64,000 nt of DNA from Nitrospirota bacterium (GTDB lineage Bacteria; Nitrospirota; Thermodesulfovibrionia; UBA6902), in contig JACRLN010000040.1 in the NCBI GenBank assembly GCA_016215115.1, forward strand, positions 22,815 to 86,814, written 5' to 3'. A program made the position numbers and the translations under genes. The notes under the pieces were generated by a model. That model was given only the letters and a program-made list of their open reading frames with translations, did not search any database and was not told the origin of the DNA. Shown in pieces: positions 51,891-62,164 of the stretch (the stretch's first letter is position 1; each line of letters begins with the position of its first letter).

Positions 51891-54800
51891 ATGCTGTTAT
51901 TTTCTCAGCTTAGTTCTTATATGAGAGAAATGGCAATTAAGATCCAAATAATTAATAAAAGATTATTATCAGGATTAATCTCTTTTATACTGATAATCGG
52001 ATTCATTACAATTTCTCATGCGGCCACAGTTACATGGACTGGCAACGGCTTTGATTCACTTGCCTCAACTTCCGCAAATTGGAATACGATTCCTCAGAAC
52101 GGAGACGATGTCATTTTCGACAATTCATCAAAAGACTGTGTCTTGGATATAAGCTTAACTCTGTCTTCCCTGATCACAAATTCGGGATACAGCGGCATTA
52201 TTACTGTAGACGCAGACCTTGCTGTTACGGGTGATGTAAGCATTTCAGGCGGAACATTAATTCTGAACAATGGCAATCTTGTAACCGGAGCGGCGCCTCC
52301 ATCGTTGCCCCCTGCTGTAACATCCGAACCGGCTTCAAATATTAACGGTAACGCCGCCGCATTGAATGCAACCGTTAATCCCAATGGCTTTGAGACAACG
52401 GTTTACTTTGAGTGGGGAATGGATACGAATTATGGAAACAGCACGGCTCCTCAGAGTACAGGCAGCGGAACCGGGAATATCGCAGTATCAGCCAATATCA
52501 ACCGTCTGTCAAGAAATACCGTGTATCATTACAGGGCAGTTGCAGTTAATGCTCAGGGGACGAGCTATGGCGATGATGTAGTCTTTACAACCCTTGGCGG
52601 AACAACTGTAGGCACGACAACTATATCATCAAATTCAACATGGACATATGCAGGAAGTCCCTATATCATTACAGGCAATATTTCGGTTTACGGTAGTTCT
52701 GAACCAACACTGACTATAGAGCCGGGAGTGGAAGTAAGATTCAATGGACTTTATTATTTAAATATCGGCTATTCATCTTATAAGGGCAGACTCGTAGCGC
52801 AAGGTACATTATCAAGCCCAATTATATTTAGCTCTAATAATGCAGCACCTGCACCCGGGAATTGGTATGGAATACGGTTCTACAATCATGCGACGACAGA
52901 AAGCATTATTGATTACGTAACGATTGAATATGCCGGATACGCATATGGCGGGATTTATATTTCCAACAACTCTCCTACTATATTCAATTCTACAATTACA
53001 AAAAATAGTAACAAAGGAATTGATATAACCGGCAGTTCTTCTCCTGCCATTGCGAATTCCACAATATCCAATAATGCAACGTATGGTATTTATTCCGCGA
53101 GCTCAGCGCCTTCGATCTCGACAACCTCCTTCATGAATAACGGCTCTTATGCTATAAGCATTCTCCCCCAATATGCCGGGAATCTCGGTACGGGAAATAC
53201 GGCAAGCGGCAATGGCACGAATGGTATTGAACTGCGCGCAGCCACGATTTCATCCGATTCTGTTTGGCCATATCAAACGATTCCTTATATCGTTACCGGG
53301 AATATCAGTGTTTATGGCGCCTCAGAGCCGACTTTAACCATAGAACCGGGGGTGGAAGTAAAACTTAATGGTCTTTATTATTTAAATATCGGCTATTCAT
53401 CTTATAAGGGCAGACTTGCGGCAGCGGGAACGTCTTCCGATCCAATAGTGTTTACTTCTAATAAAGCAACCCAGTCGCCCGGAGACTGGTACGGAATACG
53501 GTTCTATAATCATGCCGCAAATGAAAGCAGCCTTGACTATGTGACAATTGAGTATGGCGGTTATCAGTACGGCGGAATATATATTTCCAACAGCTCGCCG
53601 ACGATTTCATATTCGACAATAAGATATAACAGCAACAGCGGAATTAATATTACGGGTAGTTCTTCGCCAGTTATAACAGGTTGTATTATATCGGGTAATA
53701 ATTCCTATGGGATTTATGACAACAGTAGTTCAGGTTCTTTTATATCAAACAGTTTATTTACGAGTAATGGTTCTTATGCCATAAGTATTAACCCCCAATT
53801 TGCGCACAATTTTGGTGCAGGAAATACGGCAAGCGGCAATGGTGCTGATGGTATTGAACTGAAGGGTGGCACAATATCATCCGACACGTCTTGGAGATAT
53901 CAGGTAATTCCTTATATAGTAACCGGAAATATTTCAGTTTATGGGACGTCATCCGAGACTGCTCTGACAATTGAGCCTGGAGTAGAAATAAGATTCAATG
54001 GACTTTATTATTTGAATATCGGCTATTCATCTTATAAGGGCAGGCTCGTAGCACAGGGCACATCATCAATGCCGATTGTGTTTACTTCCAATAAGGCAAC
54101 TCCTGCTGCCGGTGACTGGTACGGCATCCGTTTTTACAACCATGCGGTTTCAGAGAGTATGCTTGATTACGCAACGGTTGAATATGCCGGATACACATAT
54201 GGCGGGATTTATATTTCCAACAGCTCGCCGACAATTTCACATTCTATAATAAGGAACAACAGCAACAAAGGGATAGACATTACAGGGATCTCTTCTCCTG
54301 TAATCGGACACTCTGCAGTTTCAAACAATGCCGTTCACGGGATTAATGCATCAGGCACCGGCAGTGTAGACGTAACGTTTAGCAGTATCAGTGGTAACAG
54401 TCAGTACGCTGTGTATTCAACGGCCTCCGTTTTAAATGTACATCACTGCAATATATCGGGTAACGGCAACGGGGTTTACGGCGCTTCGGGTAAAATATCG
54501 GATGCCCGTTTCAACTGGTGGGGAAGCCCTGCAGTCCCCGGCGCGTTTGTAAATCAGTATGTAAATTATGAACCATGGCTCGGCGCGCCTTATACATATC
54601 CTTTTTACAATATGGACCTTTCCGCAACACTTCAGCAATTCAATTCCCCGGGGAATTCGGTTGACTATACGTTCTCAATATCCGACAATTCCACATGGGA
54701 TTTTTATATGAAGAATTCCGGTGGGACGACAATAAAAACCTTTACAGGCTCCGGCAATTCAGGAACTGTTACGTGGGATGGGAAAGATGAGAGCGGAGTA

Positions 54801-57800
54801 ATTGTTCCCGACGGCACGTATACATATCAGTTATTTTCAACAAGTCTGAATGACAGTTCCCAATCAGCACCGTTAATCGGCGATATAATAGTGAATAATA
54901 TTATGCCGTGGGCCGATATTATTATCCCCTCAAACAACCAAATGATAGGTAATAGTCCATTTAATATTAGGGGTACTGCTACTGCCGATTATTTTAAAAA
55001 TTATACAGTTGAATATGGCTCCGGCGCAGAACCATCTGTATGGACTTTAATAGGGAGTTACACAACACCGGTTAACAATGGTACATTGGCAGTATGGGAT
55101 CCGTCGGGTTTGACAGGCGGTAATTATACGATCAAGCTCTCTGTAAATGATAATTATACAAATACCGTTACGACATTGGTGAGGGTAAATTTCCTAAACA
55201 TTAATTCACTCAACATATCTCCTCCATCATTCTCTCCCAACGGAGACGGCATAAACGATATGACAACTATAACCGCCTTGATAACCTATCCCTCAAACTG
55301 GACAATGGATATAAAAAATTCGGGTGGGAATACGATTAAAAGTTTTAACGGCAGCGGAAGTTCTCTATCTTTTACTTGGGACGGAAATAATTCAACGGGC
55401 GTGATCCAGCCGGAAGGCGTTTATTCATTTACAATTACCGCGATAGAATCAATTTCGGGAGCAACCGCGGTTATTACAGGCAGTGTCGCAATTGATTTCC
55501 CCGAACCTCCGGGCGTAACAACTAACCCTGCAACTAATCTTAATATCGACTCAGCGACATTAAATGCAGTTGTCAATCCCAACGGCGCGGAAACCACAGT
55601 CTATTTCCAATGGGGAACAGACATATCTTATGGAAATAATACGTCTGCTCAGTCAATAGGAAGTGGAACAGGCAATGTCAACGTAACCGCAAATTTAACA
55701 GGGCTTTCATGGGGCACAACGTATCATTACAGGGTAGCGGCTGCAAACATAAGCGGAACGACTTATGGCAATGATATGAGTTTTATAACTGCTCCTCAAT
55801 CGCCTTCTGATTTAACGGCTACAGTAATATCTTCCAGTCAGGTAAACCTTTCATGGACGGATAATTCCTATAATGAAAGCGGCTTTAAAATAGAGCGTAA
55901 AACAGGTAGTAACGGAATCTATAATCAAATTGCCGCCGTAGGAGCAAATGTTGCCACATACTCAGATACGGCGTTGACGCCGGAAACAACTTACTTCTAC
56001 CGGGTAATGGCATATAATTCTATCGGGGATTCTGCTTATAGTAATGAGGCAAACGCCACCCCGACGGTTTTGCCGATCGTTACAACTACCCCTGCAACTT
56101 ATATAACTGCCAATACCGCAAGGTTGAACGGCGTAATAAATCCCCACGGCTCGGACACCACATTTTATTTCCAATGGGGGACGACTGCATCGTATGGCAA
56201 TACAACCGAAGTCTATTCCATAGGAAACGGCACAGGCTATGTTGACGCAGGAGATTTTTTAGGAGGACTTGAGCCAGGCGTTATTTATCACTACAGGTTG
56301 GCAGCGAGCAATGCTGATGGAACAGCCTACGGCAATGAAATGACTTTTACAACTATCCCGGGAACCGATGTAAGCGGGTATATAACAACTAATACAACAT
56401 GGACCCTTGCAGGAAGCCCATATGTTCTTACAGATAATGTATTTGTCTATGGCGCATCCAATCCTACGCTTATTATAGAGCCCGGCGTAGAGGTAAGGTT
56501 TATGGGATACTATACCGGATTATATATAGGGAATAGCTGGTATCTGACAGGCGTACTCAAAGCTCAGGGCACGCCTTCAAACCCGATTGTTTTTACCTCG
56601 AACAATCCGACTCCTGCGCCCGGGGACTGGATGTTAATACAGTTTGAAGACAAGAGCGTTTCTGCGAGCATTCTTGAACATGTAATAATCGAGTATGGAG
56701 GATGGTGGGATACTGATGGCTGGACGAGCTTATTTGTATCAGATGATGCAGGCGGAAATTTAAGGATCAGGAATTCAATTATAAGATACAGCAAAGGATC
56801 CGGAATACAGCTTTCAGGCGCTTCTTCACTTACGCTTACGGATTCTTCAGTGGTTAACCATGAAGGCAATGGAGTTGAAAGATTCGGGTGGGGAAATGTA
56901 GACATAACAGGCTCTGCAATATCAGATAACAAGGGAACCGGTGTTTATGCAAACTCCGGAGGCAGTATAAATATAGCAAACTCTGCTATTTCAAACAATG
57001 GGGCTTACGGAATTTTTTCGGAATACACGGTAAATACATCTGTATACTTTAGCACGCTTGAAAATAATGCCTGGAATGCTGTGGTTTCTGGATCATCCAG
57101 TTTAGAAATAAGGCACTGCAATATCAGTAGTAACGGGGATGGGATAAGCAGTTATCCGGATAAAATTGCAGATGCCGGATATAATTGGTGGGGAGACGCC
57201 TCAGGACCATCCGGCGAGGGCCCCGGGATCGGACAGTCTATCGGTTCAGGAATAAATTATGAGCCGTGGCTGGGCGCCCCGTTTACTTATCCATTTTATA
57301 ACATGGACTTAACCGCAACAGTTCAAGAATTCAGTCCCTTGAATAATTCAGCCGGCTACACTTTTTCTGTTTCTGAAAATGCCGACTGGCTGTTCTCAGT
57401 CAAAGATCCATCTGGGAATACTGTAAAATCTTTTAGTGGCTCCGGTACTTCAGGCAGCGTAGCATGGGACGGCACAGACTCAGGCGGCGCCCAGGTTCCT
57501 GACGGCACATATACCTACCAGCTTGACTCAACGAGGCTTAGCGACAGTTCTCAGGCAGCTCCTTTTATTGGAGATGTAATTGCAGGAACCGGTCTGCCGA
57601 AAGCAGAGATCACATATCCTGAAGATGGACAATTTATCAGTGGAAGCTCTTTACTTGATATTCAGGGCACGGCTGTTGACAGTGAGGATTTTAATAACTA
57701 CAAACTTGAATATAACGCAGGCACAGCGCCTGGAACATGGATATTATTAAGCAGCTATACGACACCTGTTAGCGCAGGTATTCTTGGGACATGGGATCTT

Positions 57801-60800
57801 TCAAACTTAACAGATGCATATTACACAGTCAGGCTCTCAGTAAGTGACCTGGCAGGGAACACGGCAACTGATACCGTTGAAATTAAACTTTTTAATATCT
57901 ATGATGTTATGGTATCTGATCCGTCTTTCTCTCCTAATGGAGACGGCTATAAAGACGGGACATCCATCAGCGCGTATTTAACTTATCCGGCTGACTGGAG
58001 AGTGGATATCAGAGACTCAGGAGGCAATACAATTAGAAGTTTTCCCAGCGAAGGATGGGATTACTCAGAATATTATTTCTCTGTTGGTTGGGATGGAAGG
58101 GATGCATCCGGGAACATACAGCCGGGAGGAGTATATTCTTACACGATTACTGCAACAGAGCCTGTTTCAGGGACAACGGCAGCAGTTACGGGGAGTATTA
58201 CGATCAACCTCTCTCTGCCGACTGCGGTAACTGATCCCGCAACCAATGTTGCTGCTTCTTCAGCTACATTAAAAGCAACAGTAAATCCTAATGAATCGCC
58301 GACTACAGCATATTTCCAGTGGGGGACAGATATATCTTACGGAAATAATACTTCTCAACAGTCTGCAGGAAGCGGAATAAGCGATGTCAGCATATCAACT
58401 GATCTGACAGGCCTTTCAACGGGCGTTATTTACCATTACAGGGCAGTGGCAGTCAGCGCCAATGGGACGAGTTATGGGGAAGACAGAGTTTTCAGGCCGA
58501 ATAATACGACACTGACAGGCGTTGTTACCGACGCATCTACAGGATTGGCCGTCCCCTATGTGAATGTAATAGTTACAGACCTTTTCGGCACGTACAGCGC
58601 TGTAACAAATCAGTCCGGTGCATATAGCTTGACACAAGTGACAGAGGGTGATTTTACCGCAACATTTGAGGCAGTAGGGCATATCAGACAGACAGTAAAC
58701 GGCACATTACTTTATAACCAGAATATGGTATTAAATATTCAATTAACGCCTGTATCACCGCTTACTATTGATATAACATTTCCGGCAGATGGCGCCAATG
58801 TCAGTTCATCTCCAGTAACGGTTACAGGCAGTGTATATAATTCAGGAGGAATCGGGGGTGATAGTGAATCTCTGGCCCAGTATTTCAAACCTGCAACTTC
58901 AGGACTATTAAACAAAGTCTCTTTGCTGCTTAAAAAGGTCGGCAACCCAAATGAAAATATTTATATCAGGATCTCAGGGGAATTTCTCAATTACCCGTAT
59001 GAGCCGATAGCGGTAAGCAGCCCTGTCACTGCAGGGACTATTTCCTCAAGTTGGACATGGGTATCTTTTACTTTTACAAATCCACCGCCGGTTACTGCGG
59101 GCAAAACTTATTTTATTGAACTGTATAGAACACAAAGGAATACATCTGCTTATTTTAGCTGGCACGGCGCAGGCGGTATCGAGGGTTATTTAAACGGTTT
59201 TCCTGTTTATGCTGATTATTATATCGAAGGCACAACTTTTTTCAGGGACTATGGAGCATGGGGTTACTCGATAAGCGACCGTACGTTTAAAACATATATA
59301 AATAATACTCTTGATATTTCACAAAATGTTACGACCACAGGTTATGAAGAGAGTCTTTATGGGGTTGATCCTTACCCTGTAAATGTAACCGTCAACGGCA
59401 TACAGGCTTCTGTAAGCAATAATACATTCTCTACGTCATTACCCCTAACTGAAAGTCCAAACACTATAACGGCTATAGCTTCTGACCAATACAACCACAC
59501 CGCATCTGACACCGTAAACGTTAGTTTCAGTTATCTCCCGGCGATAAGCAATATTGCTGTTACCAACATAACTTCCGGCTCGGCCACAATCACCTGGACA
59601 ACAGACCAGCAGGCTGACAGCCTTGTTGAATATGGCACAACTACATCATATGGAAGTTCGTCGTCTGGTGCGTCAATGACGACAAGCCACAGTATCACAC
59701 TGACAAATCTGACTTCGGGAACGTTATATCATTTCAAAGTCACTTCTACAAACACTTACGGTATTTCATCATCTTCCGGAGATAACACGTTTACGACATC
59801 GCCTCCTCCATTTACAGTTACGACAGTTGGAGATTATGGAAATGTTACAGTTATGGAGATAACAGGAAATTATGACGCTAAAAACCCTGACGGCTCGATT
59901 AATACCATTCCGAGGCAGGAGGTGGCGAAAGAGTTTCTGAGGCTTCATCCTGACCAATATGACTTTATGGTCATCTTTTCCAATTTCGACTTTGCCATGC
60001 CGGAAGCAGAGGCAAGAGCATTCTATACTGACGTCAAGAACAATACACAAGGAATCGGCAAACTGCTTTTTAATAATTCCGACCTTTATGGAAGCAGCAA
60101 GCTGCAAGGAACCATAGACATGGGCAATATCTCTAATGTCATTTCAAATCCTATAGCCACAGGATTTGATGATACGATTGCTACCCTTGCTCATGAGCAG
60201 ATGCACAGATGGGGAGCGAGTATTAAGTTCAGGGACGCCTATGGCAATGATAGCACGGCTCTTCAAGGCAAAGACGGCACACACTGGAGCTTCCTCCTTG
60301 ACTCAGAGGCATCGGTGCTTTATGGTAACGACTGGACAGATAACGGAGACGGGACCTTCACATCCACAGGAGGCGGGAAATATTACAGCCCCCTTGATCT
60401 GTATCTTGCAGGTTTTTATGACAGCACACAGGTGCCTCAGATGCTTCTTATTGAGAATCCTTTGATTGATCCAATAAGACTGCCGGAGGTTGGAGCAACG
60501 ATAACAGGGACGCCTCGATACATCACGATAAATGACATTATTACCGCAGAAGGAGAACGCATTCCAAATGCTTCGACATCACAGAAAAACTTTAAGACAG
60601 CATTTATACTATTAACCAGACCGGGCACATTCAACAGCAATGTATTGCCAGGGATAGAGACGATTAGGAGCGCATGGGCCGGGAGGTTTACGGAGCTTAC
60701 ACATGGCAAGGGTACGATTATGGACGTAACTCCATCCATTTCGATAGCAGTAGGATCTCCCTCGGACAGCGCGACAATATCCGGGAGTTATGTTGATGTC

Positions 60801-61565
60801 AAAGGCGCAGTTATCAATAACACAGGGAATGAGACAGGGGTGACAGTAAACGGTATTCCTGCAACCGTATACGGAACACAGTTTATAGCTGAAAATGTGC
60901 CTCTGACGGAAGGTTCAAATACAATTACTGTCACCGCGACGGATACCGCAGGCAACACGGCAACATCATCCATAACTGTAAATGCGCTGACAACTGGAGA
61001 CTATATAAAACTGTCTTCCAATATAAATTCGGGGATATTGCCGTTGGATGTGACTCTGAAGATTGACGGCTCATTCAGTATTACAAATTCTAATCTGAAT
61101 ATCACCGGCCCTGTACAGTCGGAGATTCTCTCATCGAGTGCTGATGAATACAGGGTTAAATTTATTGCAGAGGGGGTATATTACATTACAGCTTCTGCAA
61201 CAGACTCTCTTGGATATGTTTATCAGGATACCATTGTGATAATGGTTTTTAACAAAACGCAGCTTGATACGTTGCTTAAGGCGAAGTGGGAGGGAATGAA
61301 AGGGGCGCTGATGACAGGAGATATAACAACAGCTATTGGTTATTTTGTTGAAGGAAGTAAAAGCAGGTATAATGCGATATTAGTACAAATGAGCAGTGCT
61401 GATATTAATTCGATATTTTCAAATATAAATGAATTAAAAATCTATTCCGTTAAAGAAAGAGCAGCGCAATGTGGGGCTATTCGCGTTGAAAGTGGAGGGA
61501 CATTTTCTTATCCGGTCACATTTGTAATTGATGAGAGCGGAATATGGAAAATTATGGGTTTTTAA
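51891..61565 (+). CDS. Giant secreted modular protein: beta-helices, Ig/FN3 and zincin
   Basis: 3224 residues from the first ATG; ATGs at 51921 and 51930 are also possible and keep the signal (LISFILIIGFITISHA). In order: a beta-rich start, an FN3-like unit (about 145-235), three near-identical right-handed beta-helix modules (about 244-850), a FlgD-like Ig region with PNGDG, more FN3 units, a fourth beta-helix (about 1495-1780), a second FlgD-like region, an FN3 unit, a carboxypeptidase-regulatory-like domain (about 2205-2280), Ig domains, an FN3 unit, a zincin-like domain with HEQMH (His2768, Glu2769, His2772), further Ig-like units and an NTF2-like end. It is likely a surface or secreted adhesin or enzyme. 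A TTGACA (51789-51794) lies upstream. Confidence 0.85.
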   Translation: MLLFSQLSSYMREMAIKIQIINKRLLSGLISFILIIGFITISHAATVTWTGNGFDSLASTSANWNTIPQNGDDVIFDNSSKDCVLDISLTLSSLITNSGYSGIITVDADLAVTGDVSISGGTLILNNGNLVTGAAPPSLPPAVTSEPASNINGNAAALNATVNPNGFETTVYFEWGMDTNYGNSTAPQSTGSGTGNIAVSANINRLSRNTVYHYRAVAVNAQGTSYGDDVVFTTLGGTTVGTTTISSNSTWTYAGSPYIITGNISVYGSSEPTLTIEPGVEVRFNGLYYLNIGYSSYKGRLVAQGTLSSPIIFSSNNAAPAPGNWYGIRFYNHATTESIIDYVTIEYAGYAYGGIYISNNSPTIFNSTITKNSNKGIDITGSSSPAIANSTISNNATYGIYSASSAPSISTTSFMNNGSYAISILPQYAGNLGTGNTASGNGTNGIELRAATISSDSVWPYQTIPYIVTGNISVYGASEPTLTIEPGVEVKLNGLYYLNIGYSSYKGRLAAAGTSSDPIVFTSNKATQSPGDWYGIRFYNHAANESSLDYVTIEYGGYQYGGIYISNSSPTISYSTIRYNSNSGINITGSSSPVITGCIISGNNSYGIYDNSSSGSFISNSLFTSNGSYAISINPQFAHNFGAGNTASGNGADGIELKGGTISSDTSWRYQVIPYIVTGNISVYGTSSETALTIEPGVEIRFNGLYYLNIGYSSYKGRLVAQGTSSMPIVFTSNKATPAAGDWYGIRFYNHAVSESMLDYATVEYAGYTYGGIYISNSSPTISHSIIRNNSNKGIDITGISSPVIGHSAVSNNAVHGINASGTGSVDVTFSSISGNSQYAVYSTASVLNVHHCNISGNGNGVYGASGKISDARFNWWGSPAVPGAFVNQYVNYEPWLGAPYTYPFYNMDLSATLQQFNSPGNSVDYTFSISDNSTWDFYMKNSGGTTIKTFTGSGNSGTVTWDGKDESGVIVPDGTYTYQLFSTSLNDSSQSAPLIGDIIVNNIMPWADIIIPSNNQMIGNSPFNIRGTATADYFKNYTVEYGSGAEPSVWTLIGSYTTPVNNGTLAVWDPSGLTGGNYTIKLSVNDNYTNTVTTLVRVNFLNINSLNISPPSFSPNGDGINDMTTITALITYPSNWTMDIKNSGGNTIKSFNGSGSSLSFTWDGNNSTGVIQPEGVYSFTITAIESISGATAVITGSVAIDFPEPPGVTTNPATNLNIDSATLNAVVNPNGAETTVYFQWGTDISYGNNTSAQSIGSGTGNVNVTANLTGLSWGTTYHYRVAAANISGTTYGNDMSFITAPQSPSDLTATVISSSQVNLSWTDNSYNESGFKIERKTGSNGIYNQIAAVGANVATYSDTALTPETTYFYRVMAYNSIGDSAYSNEANATPTVLPIVTTTPATYITANTARLNGVINPHGSDTTFYFQWGTTASYGNTTEVYSIGNGTGYVDAGDFLGGLEPGVIYHYRLAASNADGTAYGNEMTFTTIPGTDVSGYITTNTTWTLAGSPYVLTDNVFVYGASNPTLIIEPGVEVRFMGYYTGLYIGNSWYLTGVLKAQGTPSNPIVFTSNNPTPAPGDWMLIQFEDKSVSASILEHVIIEYGGWWDTDGWTSLFVSDDAGGNLRIRNSIIRYSKGSGIQLSGASSLTLTDSSVVNHEGNGVERFGWGNVDITGSAISDNKGTGVYANSGGSINIANSAISNNGAYGIFSEYTVNTSVYFSTLENNAWNAVVSGSSSLEIRHCNISSNGDGISSYPDKIADAGYNWWGDASGPSGEGPGIGQSIGSGINYEPWLGAPFTYPFYNMDLTATVQEFSPLNNSAGYTFSVSENADWLFSVKDPSGNTVKSFSGSGTSGSVAWDGTDSGGAQVPDGTYTYQLDSTRLSDSSQAAPFIGDVIAGTGLPKAEITYPEDGQFISGSSLLDIQGTAVDSEDFNNYKLEYNAGTAPGTWILLSSYTTPVSAGILGTWDLSNLTDAYYTVRLSVSDLAGNTATDTVEIKLFNIYDVMVSDPSFSPNGDGYKDGTSISAYLTYPADWRVDIRDSGGNTIRSFPSEGWDYSEYYFSVGWDGRDASGNIQPGGVYSYTITATEPVSGTTAAVTGSITINLSLPTAVTDPATNVAASSATLKATVNPNESPTTAYFQWGTDISYGNNTSQQSAGSGISDVSISTDLTGLSTGVIYHYRAVAVSANGTSYGEDRVFRPNNTTLTGVVTDASTGLAVPYVNVIVTDLFGTYSAVTNQSGAYSLTQVTEGDFTATFEAVGHIRQTVNGTLLYNQNMVLNIQLTPVSPLTIDITFPADGANVSSSPVTVTGSVYNSGGIGGDSESLAQYFKPATSGLLNKVSLLLKKVGNPNENIYIRISGEFLNYPYEPIAVSSPVTAGTISSSWTWVSFTFTNPPPVTAGKTYFIELYRTQRNTSAYFSWHGAGGIEGYLNGFPVYADYYIEGTTFFRDYGAWGYSISDRTFKTYINNTLDISQNVTTTGYEESLYGVDPYPVNVTVNGIQASVSNNTFSTSLPLTESPNTITAIASDQYNHTASDTVNVSFSYLPAISNIAVTNITSGSATITWTTDQQADSLVEYGTTTSYGSSSSGASMTTSHSITLTNLTSGTLYHFKVTSTNTYGISSSSGDNTFTTSPPPFTVTTVGDYGNVTVMEITGNYDAKNPDGSINTIPRQEVAKEFLRLHPDQYDFMVIFSNFDFAMPEAEARAFYTDVKNNTQGIGKLLFNNSDLYGSSKLQGTIDMGNISNVISNPIATGFDDTIATLAHEQMHRWGASIKFRDAYGNDSTALQGKDGTHWSFLLDSEASVLYGNDWTDNGDGTFTSTGGGKYYSPLDLYLAGFYDSTQVPQMLLIENPLIDPIRLPEVGATITGTPRYITINDIITAEGERIPNASTSQKNFKTAFILLTRPGTFNSNVLPGIETIRSAWAGRFTELTHGKGTIMDVTPSISIAVGSPSDSATISGSYVDVKGAVINNTGNETGVTVNGIPATVYGTQFIAENVPLTEGSNTITVTATDTAGNTATSSITVNALTTGDYIKLSSNINSGILPLDVTLKIDGSFSITNSNLNITGPVQSEILSSSADEYRVKFIAEGVYYITASATDSLGYVYQDTIVIMVFNKTQLDTLLKAKWEGMKGALMTGDITTAIGYFVEGSKSRYNAILVQMSSADINSIFSNINELKIYSVKERAAQCGAIRVESGGTFSYPVTFVIDESGIWKIMGF
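52620..54440 (+). repeat. Three tandem ~625-bp modules inside the giant gene
   Basis: Units start near 52620, 53244 and 53870. Each carries the almost invariant stretch around TATCGGCTATTCATCTTATA and GGIYISN-coding sequence. Each encodes one beta-helix module of about 208 residues. A more divergent fourth copy starts near 56375. Confidence 0.9.
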
Positions 61566-61621
61566 TTCTTATGAAATTTATTTGTTTACATATCGAATAA
61601 TTATATATAGGAGATAAAATT

Positions 61622-62158
61622 ATGAGAATTGTGTATGTGTTATGTTGTGCTTTATTATTTATTTCTGTTGCAACTGGTTGTTATGCAGGGATATCAGGTA
61701 CAGTAGTTGAAGCTGAAACAGGGACACCAATCGAAGGTGCTGTTGTACTTGTGGAATGGACAATGGAAAAAGGATTACCCGGTTTATCTCATACTGAGTC
61801 TTATAAAGTAGTTGAGGTTGTCAGTGATAAAGAAGGCAAATTTAAAGTGTCAGGAGTTCTCAATCCATTAGTTGATCCTCCGCATGTGACTGTTTACAAA
61901 AAGGGATATGTTGCTTGGAATAATAAATTTATTTTTCCTGATTTCAGAAAAAGAGAAGATTTTAAATGGGCAAATGGTATTTCAATCAAAATGGAACTTT
62001 TTGATAAAGGAAAGTATACATACAATGATCATACTTCATTTATAAGTGACGCTATTCACTCATGGTCAGTATCAGAAAAAAAGAGTCTCATCAAAAAGGC
62101 TTATGAATGGGAAAATGAAGAGGCATTTAAAGAGAGAAGGGAAAAAACGAAGGAGTGA
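61622..62158 (+). CDS. Small secreted protein with carboxypeptidase-regulatory-like fold
   Basis: A 178-residue protein with an N-terminal signal that may be of the lipoprotein kind (SVATGC). ISGTVVEAETGTPIEGAVV and DKEGKFKVSGV are typical of the CarboxypepD_reg beta-sandwich, which also occurs in the giant protein upstream. The C-terminus is charged and helical. AGGAG lies nine bases before the ATG. It is one of three secreted-protein genes in a row. Confidence 0.75.
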   Translation: MRIVYVLCCALLFISVATGCYAGISGTVVEAETGTPIEGAVVLVEWTMEKGLPGLSHTESYKVVEVVSDKEGKFKVSGVLNPLVDPPHVTVYKKGYVAWNNKFIFPDFRKREDFKWANGISIKMELFDKGKYTYNDHTSFISDAIHSWSVSEKKSLIKKAYEWENEEAFKERREKTKE

Positions 62159-62164
62159 TATTAG

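Noticed and set aside
51780..51930. Riboswitch upstream of the giant gene
   Set aside because: I looked for a c-di-GMP-type pattern and found no conserved core; only a TTGACA promoter element is evident.
52094..60973. Minus-strand genes inside the giant gene
   Set aside because: Short frames with Cys/His-rich low-quality sequence, no ribosome binding sites and no family similarity; they mirror the plus-strand gene.
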